This document shows, in pieces, positions 7,290-16,221 of a stretch of 64,000 nt of DNA; position 1 is the first letter of the stretch; every line of letters starts with the position of its first letter. The notes beneath the pieces were generated by a model. The model saw only the letters and a program-made list of their open reading frames with translations. It made no database searches and had not been told where the DNA came from. Source of the stretch: CAG-791 sp002449595 (GTDB lineage Bacteria; Bacillota; Clostridia; Lachnospirales; Lachnospiraceae); the NCBI GenBank assembly GCA_946539855.1, contig CAMNHV010000002.1, positions 70,457 through 134,456 of the forward strand. Direction: 5' to 3'. Made by a program: the position numbers and the translations under genes.

Positions 7290-9857
7290 ATGTATCAGGT
7301 AGTAAAGAGAGACGGCAAGATCGCGGAGTTCAACATCAGCAAGATCAGCGCGGCCATCACGAAGGCCTTTGAGGCGCTCGGGAAGCAGTATCATCCCAGC
7401 GTGATCGACATGATCTCGCTTCGCGTGACGTCGGATTTCGAGTCCAAGATCAAGGACGGGAAGATCACGGTCGAGGAGATCCAGGACAGTGTGGAAAAGG
7501 TCCTCTCCGAGGCGGGTTACGCGGATGTGTCCAAGGCGTACATCCTGTACCGCAGACAGCGTGAAAAGGTCAGAAACATCAACTCCACGCTTCTCAACTA
7601 CAAGGATCTTGTCGACAACTACCTCAAGATTAACGACTGGCGGGTCAAGGAGAACTCCACCGTCACCTACTCCGTCGGCGGCCTGATCCTGTCGAACTCC
7701 GGCGCGATCACGGCGAACTACTGGCTCTCCGAGGTCTATGACGACGAGATCGCGGAGGCGCACAGAAGCGCGGCGATCCACCTGCACGACCTCTCCATGC
7801 TGACCGGCTACTGCGCGGGCTGGAGCCTGAAGCAGCTGATCCAGGAAGGCCTCGGCGGCGTCCCGGGCAAGATCACGTCTTCCCCGGCGAACCACCTCTC
7901 CACGCTCTGCAACCAGATGGTCAACTTCCTCGGCATCATGCAGAACGAGTGGGCCGGCGCACAGGCTTTCTCCTCGTTTGACACGTACCTGGCGCCCTTC
8001 GTCAAGGTCGACAACCTGTCCCAGAAGGAAGTCAAGCAGTGCGTGCAGTCCTTCGTCTACGGCGTCAACACGCCGAGCCGCTGGGGCACGCAGGCGCCGT
8101 TCTCCAACGTCACGCTCGACTGGACCGTCCCGAACGACCTGAAGAACCTGCCCGCGATCATCGGCGGCCGTGAGATGGACTTCACCTACGGCGACTGCCA
8201 GAAGGAAATGGACATGGTCAACAAGGCGTTCATCGAGATCATGATCGAGGGCGACGCCAACGGCCGCGGCTTCCAGTATCCGATCCCGACCTATTCCATC
8301 ACGCGCGACTTCGACTGGAGCGAGACCGAGAACAACAAGCTCCTGTTCGAGATGACGGCGAAGTACGGCACGCCTTACTTCTCCAACTACATCAACTCCG
8401 ATATGGAACCGAGCGACGTCCGCTCCATGTGCTGCCGCCTGCGCCTTGACCTGCGCGAGCTGCGCAAGAAATCCGGCGGATTCTTCGGCTCCGGTGAGTC
8501 TACGGGTTCCATCGGCGTCGTGACCATCAACATGCCCAGGATCGCTTACCTCGCGAAGGACGAGGAGGACTTCTACGCCCGCCTCGACAACCTGATGGAC
8601 ATCTCCGCGAGAAGCCTTAAGACCAAGAGAACCGTCATCACGAAGCTGCTCGAGCAGGGCCTGTATCCTTACACGAAGCGCTACCTTGGCACGTTCAGCA
8701 ATCACTTTTCCACGATCGGCCTGATCGGCATGAACGAGGTCGGCCTGAACGCGAAGTGGCTGCGCGCGGACCTGACGGACGAGAGAGTCCAGCGGTTCAC
8801 GAGAGACGTGCTGAACCACATGAGAGAGCGCCTGTCCGATTACCAGGAGCTGTACGGCGATCTCTACAACCTCGAGGCGACGCCGGCGGAGTCCACGACC
8901 TACCGCTTCGCGAAGCACGACAAGGAACTGTATCCCGACATCATCACGGCGAACATGAACGGCACGCCTTACTACACGAACTCCTCCCACCTGCCGGTCG
9001 GCTTCACGGAGGACGTGTTCAGCGCGCTGGACATCCAGGACGACCTGCAGACGCTGTACACCTCCGGAACCGTGTTCCATGCGTTCCTGGGAGAAAAGCT
9101 TCCTGACTGGAAGGCCGCGGCGACGCTCGTCCGCAAGATCGCCGAGAACTACAAACTGCCTTATTACACGATGTCTCCGACCTACTCCGTCTGCAAGGAC
9201 CACGGCTATCTCACCGGCGAGCAGTACACCTGCCCGATCTGCGGACAGAAGACGGAAGTCTACAGCCGCATCACCGGCTACTACCGCCCGGTCCAGAACT
9301 GGAACGACGGCAAGGCGCAGGAGTACAAGGACCGCAAGGTCTATAACATCGGCCGCTCCGTGCTGACGCACACCGGCCCGAACCCGGCACCGGTGGACCT
9401 GCCGCACACCGCATCCGCGAGCGCCGCTGCACCGGCCGCTCCCGCAGCCGCGACGGCAGTCGCTGAGAAGACCGCAGTGAAGGCTGAGCCGCAGATCTCC
9501 GTCACGATCCCGCTGAAGGAAGTGATGCCGGAGCTCGATGCGAAGCAGGAAGAAAAGCAGGCTGCCAAGCTCTCCAAGATCGCTGAGGCGGTCAACATGG
9601 TCGACATGGAAGAGCAGAAGGCGACCGGCACGATCCTTCTCTTCAAGACGCCGACCTGCCCGAACTGCAAAGCGGCGGCGGCACTCCTCGACAAGGCGGG
9701 CGTCGCTTACACCGCGCTGAACGCAAATGAGGAAAAGGAACTCGTCGAGAAGTTCGGCGTCAAGCAGGCGCCGACACTGGTCCTCATTAAGGGCGACGGC
9801 TTCGAGAAGTACCGCGGCGTGTCAGACATCAAGGGATGGCTGATGAACCGGAACTAA
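7290..9857 (+). CDS. nrdD: Anaerobic (class III) ribonucleoside-triphosphate reductase with C-terminal glutaredoxin-like domain
   Basis: 855 residues. Reduces ribonucleoside triphosphates to dNTPs under anaerobiosis. The start ATG at 7290 follows GGGGTGGAGG. Order: ATP-cone allosteric domain (about 1-90), catalytic barrel with the SMCCRL cysteines and GGFFGSGESTGSIGVV, zinc site C635-x2-H638 and C648-x2-C651, and the glycyl radical loop RITGYYRPV with G663. After an Ala/Pro-rich linker (about 700-770) comes an extra thioredoxin-fold domain with C790-P-N-C793 and a QAPTLVLIKGD cis-Pro loop, like NrdH/glutaredoxin. The usual NrdD ends near the radical loop, so this is a fusion. trxB lies next downstream. 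Confidence 0.95.
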   Translation: MYQVVKRDGKIAEFNISKISAAITKAFEALGKQYHPSVIDMISLRVTSDFESKIKDGKITVEEIQDSVEKVLSEAGYADVSKAYILYRRQREKVRNINSTLLNYKDLVDNYLKINDWRVKENSTVTYSVGGLILSNSGAITANYWLSEVYDDEIAEAHRSAAIHLHDLSMLTGYCAGWSLKQLIQEGLGGVPGKITSSPANHLSTLCNQMVNFLGIMQNEWAGAQAFSSFDTYLAPFVKVDNLSQKEVKQCVQSFVYGVNTPSRWGTQAPFSNVTLDWTVPNDLKNLPAIIGGREMDFTYGDCQKEMDMVNKAFIEIMIEGDANGRGFQYPIPTYSITRDFDWSETENNKLLFEMTAKYGTPYFSNYINSDMEPSDVRSMCCRLRLDLRELRKKSGGFFGSGESTGSIGVVTINMPRIAYLAKDEEDFYARLDNLMDISARSLKTKRTVITKLLEQGLYPYTKRYLGTFSNHFSTIGLIGMNEVGLNAKWLRADLTDERVQRFTRDVLNHMRERLSDYQELYGDLYNLEATPAESTTYRFAKHDKELYPDIITANMNGTPYYTNSSHLPVGFTEDVFSALDIQDDLQTLYTSGTVFHAFLGEKLPDWKAAATLVRKIAENYKLPYYTMSPTYSVCKDHGYLTGEQYTCPICGQKTEVYSRITGYYRPVQNWNDGKAQEYKDRKVYNIGRSVLTHTGPNPAPVDLPHTASASAAAPAAPAAATAVAEKTAVKAEPQISVTIPLKEVMPELDAKQEEKQAAKLSKIAEAVNMVDMEEQKATGTILLFKTPTCPNCKAAAALLDKAGVAYTALNANEEKELVEKFGVKQAPTLVLIKGDGFEKYRGVSDIKGWLMNRN

Positions 9858-9871
9858 AAAATAGCAAACCT

Positions 9872-9897
9872 GAAAGTCCTGCGGATGCAGGACTTTC
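9872..9897 (+). terminator. Hairpin between nrdD and trxB
   Basis: Perfect 11-bp stem GAAAGTCCTGC / GCAGGACTTTC with a GGAT loop, 15 bases after the nrdD stop. The following T-tract is weak (TAATC), so it may only partly terminate and let trxB be co-expressed. Confidence 0.55.
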
Positions 9898-9983
9898 TAA
9901 TCGCACCACCTGTGATAACGCATCGGGTGCCATATTCGGTAAGGCCGCATTCGCGGATCTTATCTAAGCGAGGAGAAAAGGGT

Positions 9984-10901
9984 ATGTATGACGTAATCGT
10001 GGTCGGCGGCGGGCCGGCAGGCATGACGGCGGCGCTGTACGCGCTGCGCAATGGAAAGAGCGCACTTGTGATCGAGAAAAACGGCTTCGGCGGACAGATC
10101 ACGCATTCTCCCAAGGTGGAGAACTTCCCCGGCACGCTCTCGATGAGCGGCAACGAGTTCGCGGACAAGGCGCTGGACCAGATCCTCGCGCAGGGCGCGG
10201 AGATCGAGATCGAGACGGTGACCGAGGTCCGCTCGGAAGAGGACCGCAAGATCGTCATCACCGAAGAAGGTTCGGAATACGAAGGCCGCACCGTGATCAT
10301 CGCGACGGGCGTGAAGCACAGAATGCTCGGGCTGCCCGGAGAGGACGATCTCGTCGGAGAGGGCATCTCCTTCTGCGCAGTATGTGACGGCGATTTCTAT
10401 GCAGGGAAAAAGGTCTGTGTCGCGGGCGGCGGCAACTCCGCGCTGCAGGAGGCGATCCTCCTCGCGGAGAAGTGCAGCGAAGTCGTGATGCTGCAGGATC
10501 TTCCGCAGTTCACGGGCGAGTCAAGGCTGCAGGACGTCCTGTTCGCGCGGGATAACGTGAAGGCGCTGACCCAGGTGAAGATCGAGGGCCTCATCACGGA
10601 GAACGGAGAGCTGAAGGGCGTCTCCATCTCGGACCGGCAGACGGGAGAGAAGTCGGACATCAGCTGCGACGGCCTGTTCGTCGCGATCGGCCTGATCCCG
10701 GAGAACGAGCCGTTCAAGGATCTCTGCGACCTGAACAGCTACGGCTACTTCGACACGGACGAGCAGTGCCTCACGAAGACGCCGGGCGTCTTCGTCGCCG
10801 GCGACTGCCGCAGCAAATACATCCGTCAGATGACCACGGCGGTCGCGGACGGCGCGGTCGCGGCGCTCGCGGCCTGCAGGTACATCAACGGGCTGGGCTG
10901 A
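9984..10901 (+). CDS. trxB: Thioredoxin reductase (NAD(P)H-dependent flavoprotein)
   Basis: 305 residues, ATG with AGGAG nine bases upstream. N-terminal FAD-binding GGGPAG at 8-13, redox-active C131-A-V-C134 inside SFCAVCDGDFY, NAD(P)H-binding GGGNSALQEAILLA, and the C-terminal FAD motif GVFVAGDCR. This is the low-molecular-weight TrxR type that reduces thioredoxin or glutaredoxin-like proteins. Its place right after an nrdD carrying a CPNC thioredoxin-fold domain suggests that NrdD is one substrate (inference). Length is normal. Confidence 0.92.
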   Translation: MYDVIVVGGGPAGMTAALYALRNGKSALVIEKNGFGGQITHSPKVENFPGTLSMSGNEFADKALDQILAQGAEIEIETVTEVRSEEDRKIVITEEGSEYEGRTVIIATGVKHRMLGLPGEDDLVGEGISFCAVCDGDFYAGKKVCVAGGGNSALQEAILLAEKCSEVVMLQDLPQFTGESRLQDVLFARDNVKALTQVKIEGLITENGELKGVSISDRQTGEKSDISCDGLFVAIGLIPENEPFKDLCDLNSYGYFDTDEQCLTKTPGVFVAGDCRSKYIRQMTTAVADGAVAALAACRYINGLG

Positions 10902-10926
10902 GAAGAAATAAGCGTAAATCTGAGAT

Positions 10927-10955
10927 CCCGCCGCACGACGCGGCGGGTTTCTTTT
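10927..10955 (+). terminator. Rho-independent terminator after trxB
   Basis: Stem CCCGCCGC / GCGGCGGG with a five-base loop, followed by TTTCTTTT. It closes the nrd-trxB block. Confidence 0.8.
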
Positions 10956-11010
10956 CGCACGGCGATGCGGCGGGCAGGCTGGCGTATACGGCATATGCGC
11001 ACCCGCAAAC

Positions 11011-11039
11011 TTGCCGCGAGTTTGCCGCTATGTTACTAT
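11011..11039 (+). promoter_or_regulatory. Probable promoter of smsCB
   Basis: TTGCCG (11011-11016), 17-bp spacer, TACTAT (11034-11039), 80 bases before the smsC start. No IscR- or SufR-like palindrome was recognised. Confidence 0.45.
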
Positions 11040-11119
11040 AGTCGCGGATTGTCAGAACTAACGGGCGGCGGATCATGATAAGACCTGCCGCGGGAATTTC
11101 ACGTATACAGGAGAGAAAG

Positions 11120-11872
11120 ATGCTGGAGATCAAGAACGTTTCATTCGGCGTCGAGGACGAGGGGCAGCAGAAGGAGATCATCCGGAACGTCAGCCTCACG
11201 ATCCCGGACGACCGGCTCGTGGTGATCACCGGTCCCAACGGCGGCGGCAAGTCGACGCTCGCGCGCCTCATTGCGGGGATCGAGAGACCGGATGAAGGCC
11301 AAATCATTTTTAACGGAAAAGATATCACGGAGATGTCCGTCACCGACCGCGCGAAGGCGGGCATCGGCTTCGCGTTCCAGCAGCCGGTGCGGTTCAAGGG
11401 GATCCAGGTATTTGACCTGATCCGCCTTGCGACAGGCAGGAAGATCTCCGCAGCCGACGCGTGCGAATACCTTGCAGCGGTCGGCCTGTGCGCGCGGGAC
11501 TACATCGACCGCGAGGTCAACAGCAGCCTGTCCGGCGGTGAGCTGAAGAGGATCGAGATCGCGACGATCCTCGCGAAGGCGCCGAAACTCGCCGTCTTCG
11601 ACGAGCCCGAGGCGGGCATCGACCTCTGGAGCTTCCAGAACCTGATCGAGGTGTTCGAGGGCATGCGCAGAAATATCAAGGGGAGCTCGATCCTGATCAT
11701 CTCACATCAGGAGCGGATCCTGAGCATCGCGGACGAAGTCGTGGTCCTAAAGGACGGACAGATCGCGAAGACGGGAAAGAGGGACGAGGTGCTGCCCGAA
11801 CTGATCGGCACAGCCTCGGCCGTGCCTTCCTGCAAGGCGGGCGAAGTCCGGATGCAGGCAGCGCAGGCGTAA
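11120..11872 (+). CDS. smsC: SufC-like ATPase of a minimal SUF-type Fe-S assembly system
   Basis: 250 residues, ATG with CAGGAGAG upstream. One ABC ATPase domain: Walker A GPNGGGKST (38-46), Q-loop AFQQPVRFKG, signature LSGGELKR (137-144), Walker B KLAVFDEPEAGID and SHQERIL H-loop. The DEPEAGID wording and pairing with a SufB/D-like gene mark it as SufC-like and not a transporter ATPase. SufC hydrolyses ATP to open the SufB/D scaffold for cluster assembly. In anaerobes this often occurs as a two-gene system without sufSUE, as here. Confidence 0.88.
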   Translation: MLEIKNVSFGVEDEGQQKEIIRNVSLTIPDDRLVVITGPNGGGKSTLARLIAGIERPDEGQIIFNGKDITEMSVTDRAKAGIGFAFQQPVRFKGIQVFDLIRLATGRKISAADACEYLAAVGLCARDYIDREVNSSLSGGELKRIEIATILAKAPKLAVFDEPEAGIDLWSFQNLIEVFEGMRRNIKGSSILIISHQERILSIADEVVVLKDGQIAKTGKRDEVLPELIGTASAVPSCKAGEVRMQAAQA

Positions 11873-12021
11873 CGCGCGAAGACGCGAATCGCAGGAACAA
11901 AGTCTGTGCATGAAAGGCGGCCCGGAGCAACTGAGCATGATACAGAGCATGCGCCGCACAGAAAGCAGACGTTAAGACAGAGACAGGAAGACAGCGCGTC
12001 AGCGCTGCGGAGAATAAAAAC

Positions 12022-12957
12022 ATGCTGAAGATCAAACCATTGGATGAGATACAGAAGCGCCTTCTGATGGAAGTCGCAGACCTGCACTCGGTGCCGGAAG
12101 GCGCCTTCAATATCCGCGCGAACGGTGAGTCCGCGGGCCGGTCCTCGACCGCCAACATCGAGATCATTCCGAAGGAAGGCGGCAGCGGCCTGGACATCCG
12201 CATAAAGCCCGGCACGAAGAACGAGAGCGTGCACATTCCGGTCGTCATGACGCAGAGCGGCCTCACGGAAGTCGTCTACAACGACTTCTACATCGGCGAG
12301 GACGCGGACGTCGTGATCGTCGCGGGCTGCGGCATCGACAACTGCGGCATGCAGGACTCACAGCACGACGGCATCCACCGCTTCTTTGTGGAGAAGGGCG
12401 CGAAGATCAAATACGTAGAAAAGCACTACGGCTCCGGCGACGGCGCCGGCAAGCGCATTCTGAATCCGGTCACGGAAGTCTACATGAAAGAGAACAGCAC
12501 CGTGGAGATGGAGATGGTCCAGATCAAGGGCGTCGACGACACGGACCGCAAGACGATCGCCAAGCTCGAGGCGGGCGCGAAGCTCGTCGTCCGCGAGCGC
12601 CTCATGACCCACGGCAACCAGCATGCGATCAGCACCTACACCGTCGATCTTGACGGCGAGGGCTGCAGCGCCGACGTCGTGTCCAGATCGGTCGCGAGAG
12701 ACAACTCCTACCAGAAGTTCGAAGCGAAGCTGGTCGGCAGCGCCGCCTGCAGCGGCCATACCGAGTGCGACTCGATCATCATGGACAACGGCCGGATCCT
12801 CGCGGTCCCGGGCCTCGAGGCAAACAGCGTCGACGCGGCGCTCGTGCATGAGGCTGCGATCGGCAAGATCGCCGGCGACCAGATCATCAAGCTGATGACG
12901 CTCGGCCTCACGGAGCAGGAGGCGGAAGAGCAGATCGTGAACGGCTTCCTGAAGTGA
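12022..12957 (+). CDS. smsB: SufB/SufD-family Fe-S cluster scaffold of the minimal system
   Basis: 311 residues, shorter than SufB (about 465) because the N-terminal region is missing; this is typical of the SUF-like minimal system. The beta-helix core contains GCGIDNCGMQDSQHDGIH and SGHTECDSIIMD, equivalent to the SufB H-x-x-C-D segment. The C-terminal helical part LVHEAAIGKIAGDQIIKLMTLGLTEQEAE matches the SufB/D consensus. Presumed role: scaffold for Fe-S clusters together with smsC, 149 bases upstream. The 3' end is repeated in degraded form at 12988-13045. Confidence 0.85.
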   Translation: MLKIKPLDEIQKRLLMEVADLHSVPEGAFNIRANGESAGRSSTANIEIIPKEGGSGLDIRIKPGTKNESVHIPVVMTQSGLTEVVYNDFYIGEDADVVIVAGCGIDNCGMQDSQHDGIHRFFVEKGAKIKYVEKHYGSGDGAGKRILNPVTEVYMKENSTVEMEMVQIKGVDDTDRKTIAKLEAGAKLVVRERLMTHGNQHAISTYTVDLDGEGCSADVVSRSVARDNSYQKFEAKLVGSAACSGHTECDSIIMDNGRILAVPGLEANSVDAALVHEAAIGKIAGDQIIKLMTLGLTEQEAEEQIVNGFLK

Positions 12958-12987
12958 GCCAACGATCGGAACATCAGGCGGACGAAG

Positions 12988-13045
12988 CTTGGCTGCGCGG
13001 AGCAGGAGGCGGGAAACAGATTGTGAATGGCTTCCCGAAATGAGC
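12988..13045 (+). repeat. Degraded tandem copy of the smsB 3' end
   Basis: This segment aligns with 12901-12959, the last codons and stop of smsB, at about 49 of 59 positions with one gap. The shared core is CGGAGCAGGAGGCGG. Many differences are transitions. It still reads as ...QIVNGFPK-stop against QIVNGFLK-stop in the gene. It is thus a partial tandem duplication, not a gene. Confidence 0.8.
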
Positions 13046-13086
13046 TGAAAACTGATGACAGAACAGATCTGATTAATGCATTCATT

Positions 13087-13118
13087 AAAAAAGCAGGACC
13101 CTGGCGTCCTGCTTTTTT
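13087..13118 (+). terminator. Bidirectional terminator between smsB and the convergent membrane-protein gene
   Basis: AAAAAAGCAGGAC / GTCCTGCTTTTTT with a six-base loop. A-tract and T-tract flank the stem, so it can stop transcription from both sides. Confidence 0.9.
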
Positions 13119-13145
13119 GAGTATTGGCTTTTGAACAGGTGTAGT

Positions 13146-14213
13146 TCAGTGCCTTCTGCCGACGGTTGCGTACTGGCGCCGGCGCTGGATGTATCCGATC
13201 AGCACGATGACGAGGCTGAGCAGGACGCACATGTAGAAGGAGAAGCTTCTGGTCAGGAGCTCCAGCCGAAGTGCGTGCTCGCGGTCGAGGATCGCACCGA
13301 GGCCGTCGAATAACAGCAGGTCGGCGACGCCCATGCCGCCCGGGATCGGAACCCAGGACGACCCGATCGTCGAGAAGATCTGCGTGACGAAGACGCGGCT
13401 CGCGGAGCCCGGCCCGAGGCCGCTGCGGAAGGTCGGGTTGGAGGTGAAGAGGATCACGGAGACCAGCGTCTGGGAGAGACGCTGCAGCACGTTCAGGAGA
13501 TAGATGATCCCCATGAACCGTCCCATCCCGCGCATGGACTGGAGAGATTCCGCGCACTCGTGCAGCATGTTCTTCGTCCAGTCGCGCCAGTAGGCGTCCC
13601 GCTTGATGATGTTCTTTTTCTTCAGCCAGGCGATGATCTTGCAGCCGATCCCGTACACTTCCTTTTCCTTTGAGAACAGGACGATGAAGATCGTCGCGAT
13701 CCCGGTCAGAAGAAGGAATCCGAGCACGATGAAGAACTTGGACAGGAGGGAGAAGCCGAGGAACACCGACGGGTCGATGATCAGGCTGAGGATCCCGATC
13801 GTCACGGAGGCGAAGGAGTGCATGATCAGGTGGATCATGAGGATCGCCGTGATGATGCCCATCGGGACGCCGTCGCGCGACATGAACCAGGCGCAGACCG
13901 GCTGGCCGCCCGTCGCGGAAGGTGTGATCGCGGAACAGTAAATATCGGCTGCGGCATACATGATGCCGTTCAAAGGCCTTTTCTTATATCCGTTGTGGCG
14001 CAGCATGAGCCACAGGGCGATGCCTTCGCACACGATATAGCCCGCCATGCAGATCAGCGCGGCGAGGATCGCGAGCGGGCCGGACTCTCCGAGTGACTCC
14101 AGGAGGCCGGACACAGTGAGGCTGCGGCTCTGCGAGAACATGGCGAGTACGGAGAGCGCAGCGAGGATGAAGGTCACGATGGACCATTTCAGCTGTTTGT
14201 TATTCTCTTGCAT
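13146..14213 (-). CDS. UPF0104/LPG-synthase-TM family flippase-like membrane protein
   Basis: 355 residues with about eight predicted membrane helices (WSIVTFILAALSVLAMF, LAILAALICMAGYIVC, IVLGFLLLTGIATIFIV, FYMCVLLSLVIVLIGYI and others). The motifs SAITPSATGGQPVCAWFM and WVPIPGGMGVAD fit the lysylphosphatidylglycerol synthase transmembrane/YbhN group, of which the MprF flippase half is the best-known member. There is no aminoacyl-transferase domain, so it is not MprF itself. Probably moves a lipid or glycan-lipid across the membrane. It is one of few minus-strand genes and lies divergent from the DUF5722 gene. Confidence 0.8.
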   Translation of the reverse strand: MQENNKQLKWSIVTFILAALSVLAMFSQSRSLTVSGLLESLGESGPLAILAALICMAGYIVCEGIALWLMLRHNGYKKRPLNGIMYAAADIYCSAITPSATGGQPVCAWFMSRDGVPMGIITAILMIHLIMHSFASVTIGILSLIIDPSVFLGFSLLSKFFIVLGFLLLTGIATIFIVLFSKEKEVYGIGCKIIAWLKKKNIIKRDAYWRDWTKNMLHECAESLQSMRGMGRFMGIIYLLNVLQRLSQTLVSVILFTSNPTFRSGLGPGSASRVFVTQIFSTIGSSWVPIPGGMGVADLLLFDGLGAILDREHALRLELLTRSFSFYMCVLLSLVIVLIGYIQRRRQYATVGRRH

Positions 14214-14412
14214 AATACCCCGGCTTTCGGCCGCCGGTGGCCTTGTATTACGAATCTTTTTCCAAATCTTAATGCATTTCTTAATAAAAAGCCATTAACA
14301 AACTATAAACAAAACGTGATAAGATAGTTACACTCGCCTAATTTTAAAGTCTTTTGAAGAAGTACGGAAGCCGGAGAGAGCCGGCTTATTGTTGGCGAGC
14401 CGGGAGAATCTA

Positions 14413-16206
14413 TTGAGAAGAACAACAGGCAGCAACAGAATACGCCCGATCCTGATCGCGGTCCTTGTGTGCGCACTTGCGGCGGCGGGGATCATTTTTC
14501 TCGCGCTGCGGAGCCGGGAAGCCGTGCAGGACGTGCCGGAGGCGGGGACGGAAGAGATCCCGGAGGCCTGGTACGAGATGCAGGAGAACCACAACGCCGC
14601 GTCGGGAAAAGCCGCGGAGATCGCGCGCAAGGCGGCCGAGCGGAACCTGGCGAAGCGGAACGCCTGGCTCGAGAAGATGGCGAGCCGCGTCGAGGCGTCG
14701 CAGGATGCCGTAAAGATCTCGTCGTGCAGGATCGAGAACGGTTCCATCGTACTGAATGCGGAGGGAGAGTATCTGGTCTCCTCGGACGACGAGCAGTACC
14801 ACCTCATCGCGCAGGACGTGTGGCAGGAAGGTACGGCTGGCACGGAAGTCGCGCAGATCAGCCTGGAAGAGCTTGAAGAATCGGAAGAGACCGCGTTCCA
14901 GGTCACGGTGCCGCTGGGCAAGAATTCAGCCTCCTCCAATCTGTTCCGCAGGTTCCTGCTCGCGGTTGAGCAGGACGGAGAACTGCACGCCATCAGCCGG
15001 CCGCGCTACATCGAAAATCCTTCCGCCTGCGCAACCAAATATATGACCAGAAACGACCACGGCAAGAAGGGGATCCTTCCCGCCGCGGCGACGCTGAGAA
15101 GCAATAGCCTCGCCAGCCTGAACTGCAAGCAGGCGCTCTACAATATGCGCCTCGGCGACCTGTGCTCCGGCGGCGGTGTGAGCTACACCTACAACGGCAG
15201 GACGTATTCCTTCAATGCGGGAATTCTCCAGCAGTACGACTTCGCGGTTACCCGCCTGAACGAGATGGGCATGCAGGTCACGATGGTGATCCTGAACAAC
15301 TCGAACGGCGACTCCTCCATGCTCCATCCCTCGTCGCGGGGCGGAAGCGCGCATTACTACGCCTTCAATTCGGCGGAGGAGAACGGCGGCCAGAAGCTCG
15401 AGGCGATCGCCGCGTTCCTCGCGGAGCGCTACTCCGGCAGCGGCCACGGCAACGTCGACAACTGGATCATCGGCAACGAAGTCAACGCCCGCGCGGAGTG
15501 GTATTACATGTCTTCGGTCGGCCTCGACAAGTTCGTCGAGGAGTACACGGAGGCGTTCCGGATCTTCTACAACGGCATCAAGAGCGTCAACGGCAACGCG
15601 CGCATCTACGCCTGCATCGACCAGCAGTGGGCGAGCAGCTCCAATATTTCCCGCTACTACAGCGGCAAGAGCTTCCTCCAGGCTTTCAACGCGAAAATAG
15701 CCGCCGAAGGCAACATCGACTGGGGCCTCGCGGCGCATCCTTACAACGTGCCGCTCTATGATCCCAAGGCCTGGGTCGCGAGCTCGAGGGCGCCGCGCTC
15801 CTCAGAGGCGGGCTATCTCACAATGTACAACGTCGCCGTGCTGACGGACCTCCTCAGCACCGCCGATTACCTCTCGCCGGACGGGAGCGTGCGCAGCGTT
15901 CTGCTCAGCGAGCTCGGCTACACGTCGTCGCAGGGTGACGCCCTGCAGGCGGCCTCCGCCGTCTACGCGTATCTGCAGGTGGCGAACAACCAGCACATCG
16001 ACGGCCTCATCCTGTCCAGGGAGACGGACGACGCCGGCGAGATCGCACAGGGCCTCGCGAACGGCTTGCGCGACACCGCGGGAAATCCGAAGCTGGCCTT
16101 CAGCTACTACGCCGGCATTGACGGGCCGGACGCGCAGACGTGGATCAATGCCGCGCAGGAGATCATGGGGATCCAGGACATCAGCAGCATTCTTACTCCT
16201 CGCTGA
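14413..16206 (+). CDS. DUF5722 protein, membrane-anchored glycosidase-like
   Basis: 597 residues from a TTG with GGGAG six bases upstream; no ATG fits. A basic N-terminus and one hydrophobic helix (about 13-33, ILIAVLVCALAAAGIIFLAL) give a signal anchor, so the rest is probably outside the cell. Residues 30-190 form a charged coiled region and a beta domain. The C-terminal 370 residues are DUF5722-like. NWIIGNEVN puts a Glu at 356 and LLSELGYTS a Glu at 500; an N-E followed by an S-E-x-G is the acid/base-nucleophile pattern of clan GH-A TIM-barrel glycosidases. Substrate unknown; catalysis is inference. Confidence 0.75.
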   Translation: MRRTTGSNRIRPILIAVLVCALAAAGIIFLALRSREAVQDVPEAGTEEIPEAWYEMQENHNAASGKAAEIARKAAERNLAKRNAWLEKMASRVEASQDAVKISSCRIENGSIVLNAEGEYLVSSDDEQYHLIAQDVWQEGTAGTEVAQISLEELEESEETAFQVTVPLGKNSASSNLFRRFLLAVEQDGELHAISRPRYIENPSACATKYMTRNDHGKKGILPAAATLRSNSLASLNCKQALYNMRLGDLCSGGGVSYTYNGRTYSFNAGILQQYDFAVTRLNEMGMQVTMVILNNSNGDSSMLHPSSRGGSAHYYAFNSAEENGGQKLEAIAAFLAERYSGSGHGNVDNWIIGNEVNARAEWYYMSSVGLDKFVEEYTEAFRIFYNGIKSVNGNARIYACIDQQWASSSNISRYYSGKSFLQAFNAKIAAEGNIDWGLAAHPYNVPLYDPKAWVASSRAPRSSEAGYLTMYNVAVLTDLLSTADYLSPDGSVRSVLLSELGYTSSQGDALQAASAVYAYLQVANNQHIDGLILSRETDDAGEIAQGLANGLRDTAGNPKLAFSYYAGIDGPDAQTWINAAQEIMGIQDISSILTPR

Positions 16207-16221
16207 TGATTTCATAACACT

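Noticed and set aside
7269..9407. 712-codon open frame antisense to nrdD
   Set aside because: It mirrors the codon structure of a high-GC gene; the product is Arg/Val/Asp-rich shadow sequence with no family features and no ribosome site.
12961..13080. Separate small gene after smsB
   Set aside because: The coding-like signal comes from the duplicated smsB tail; there is no start or ribosome site.
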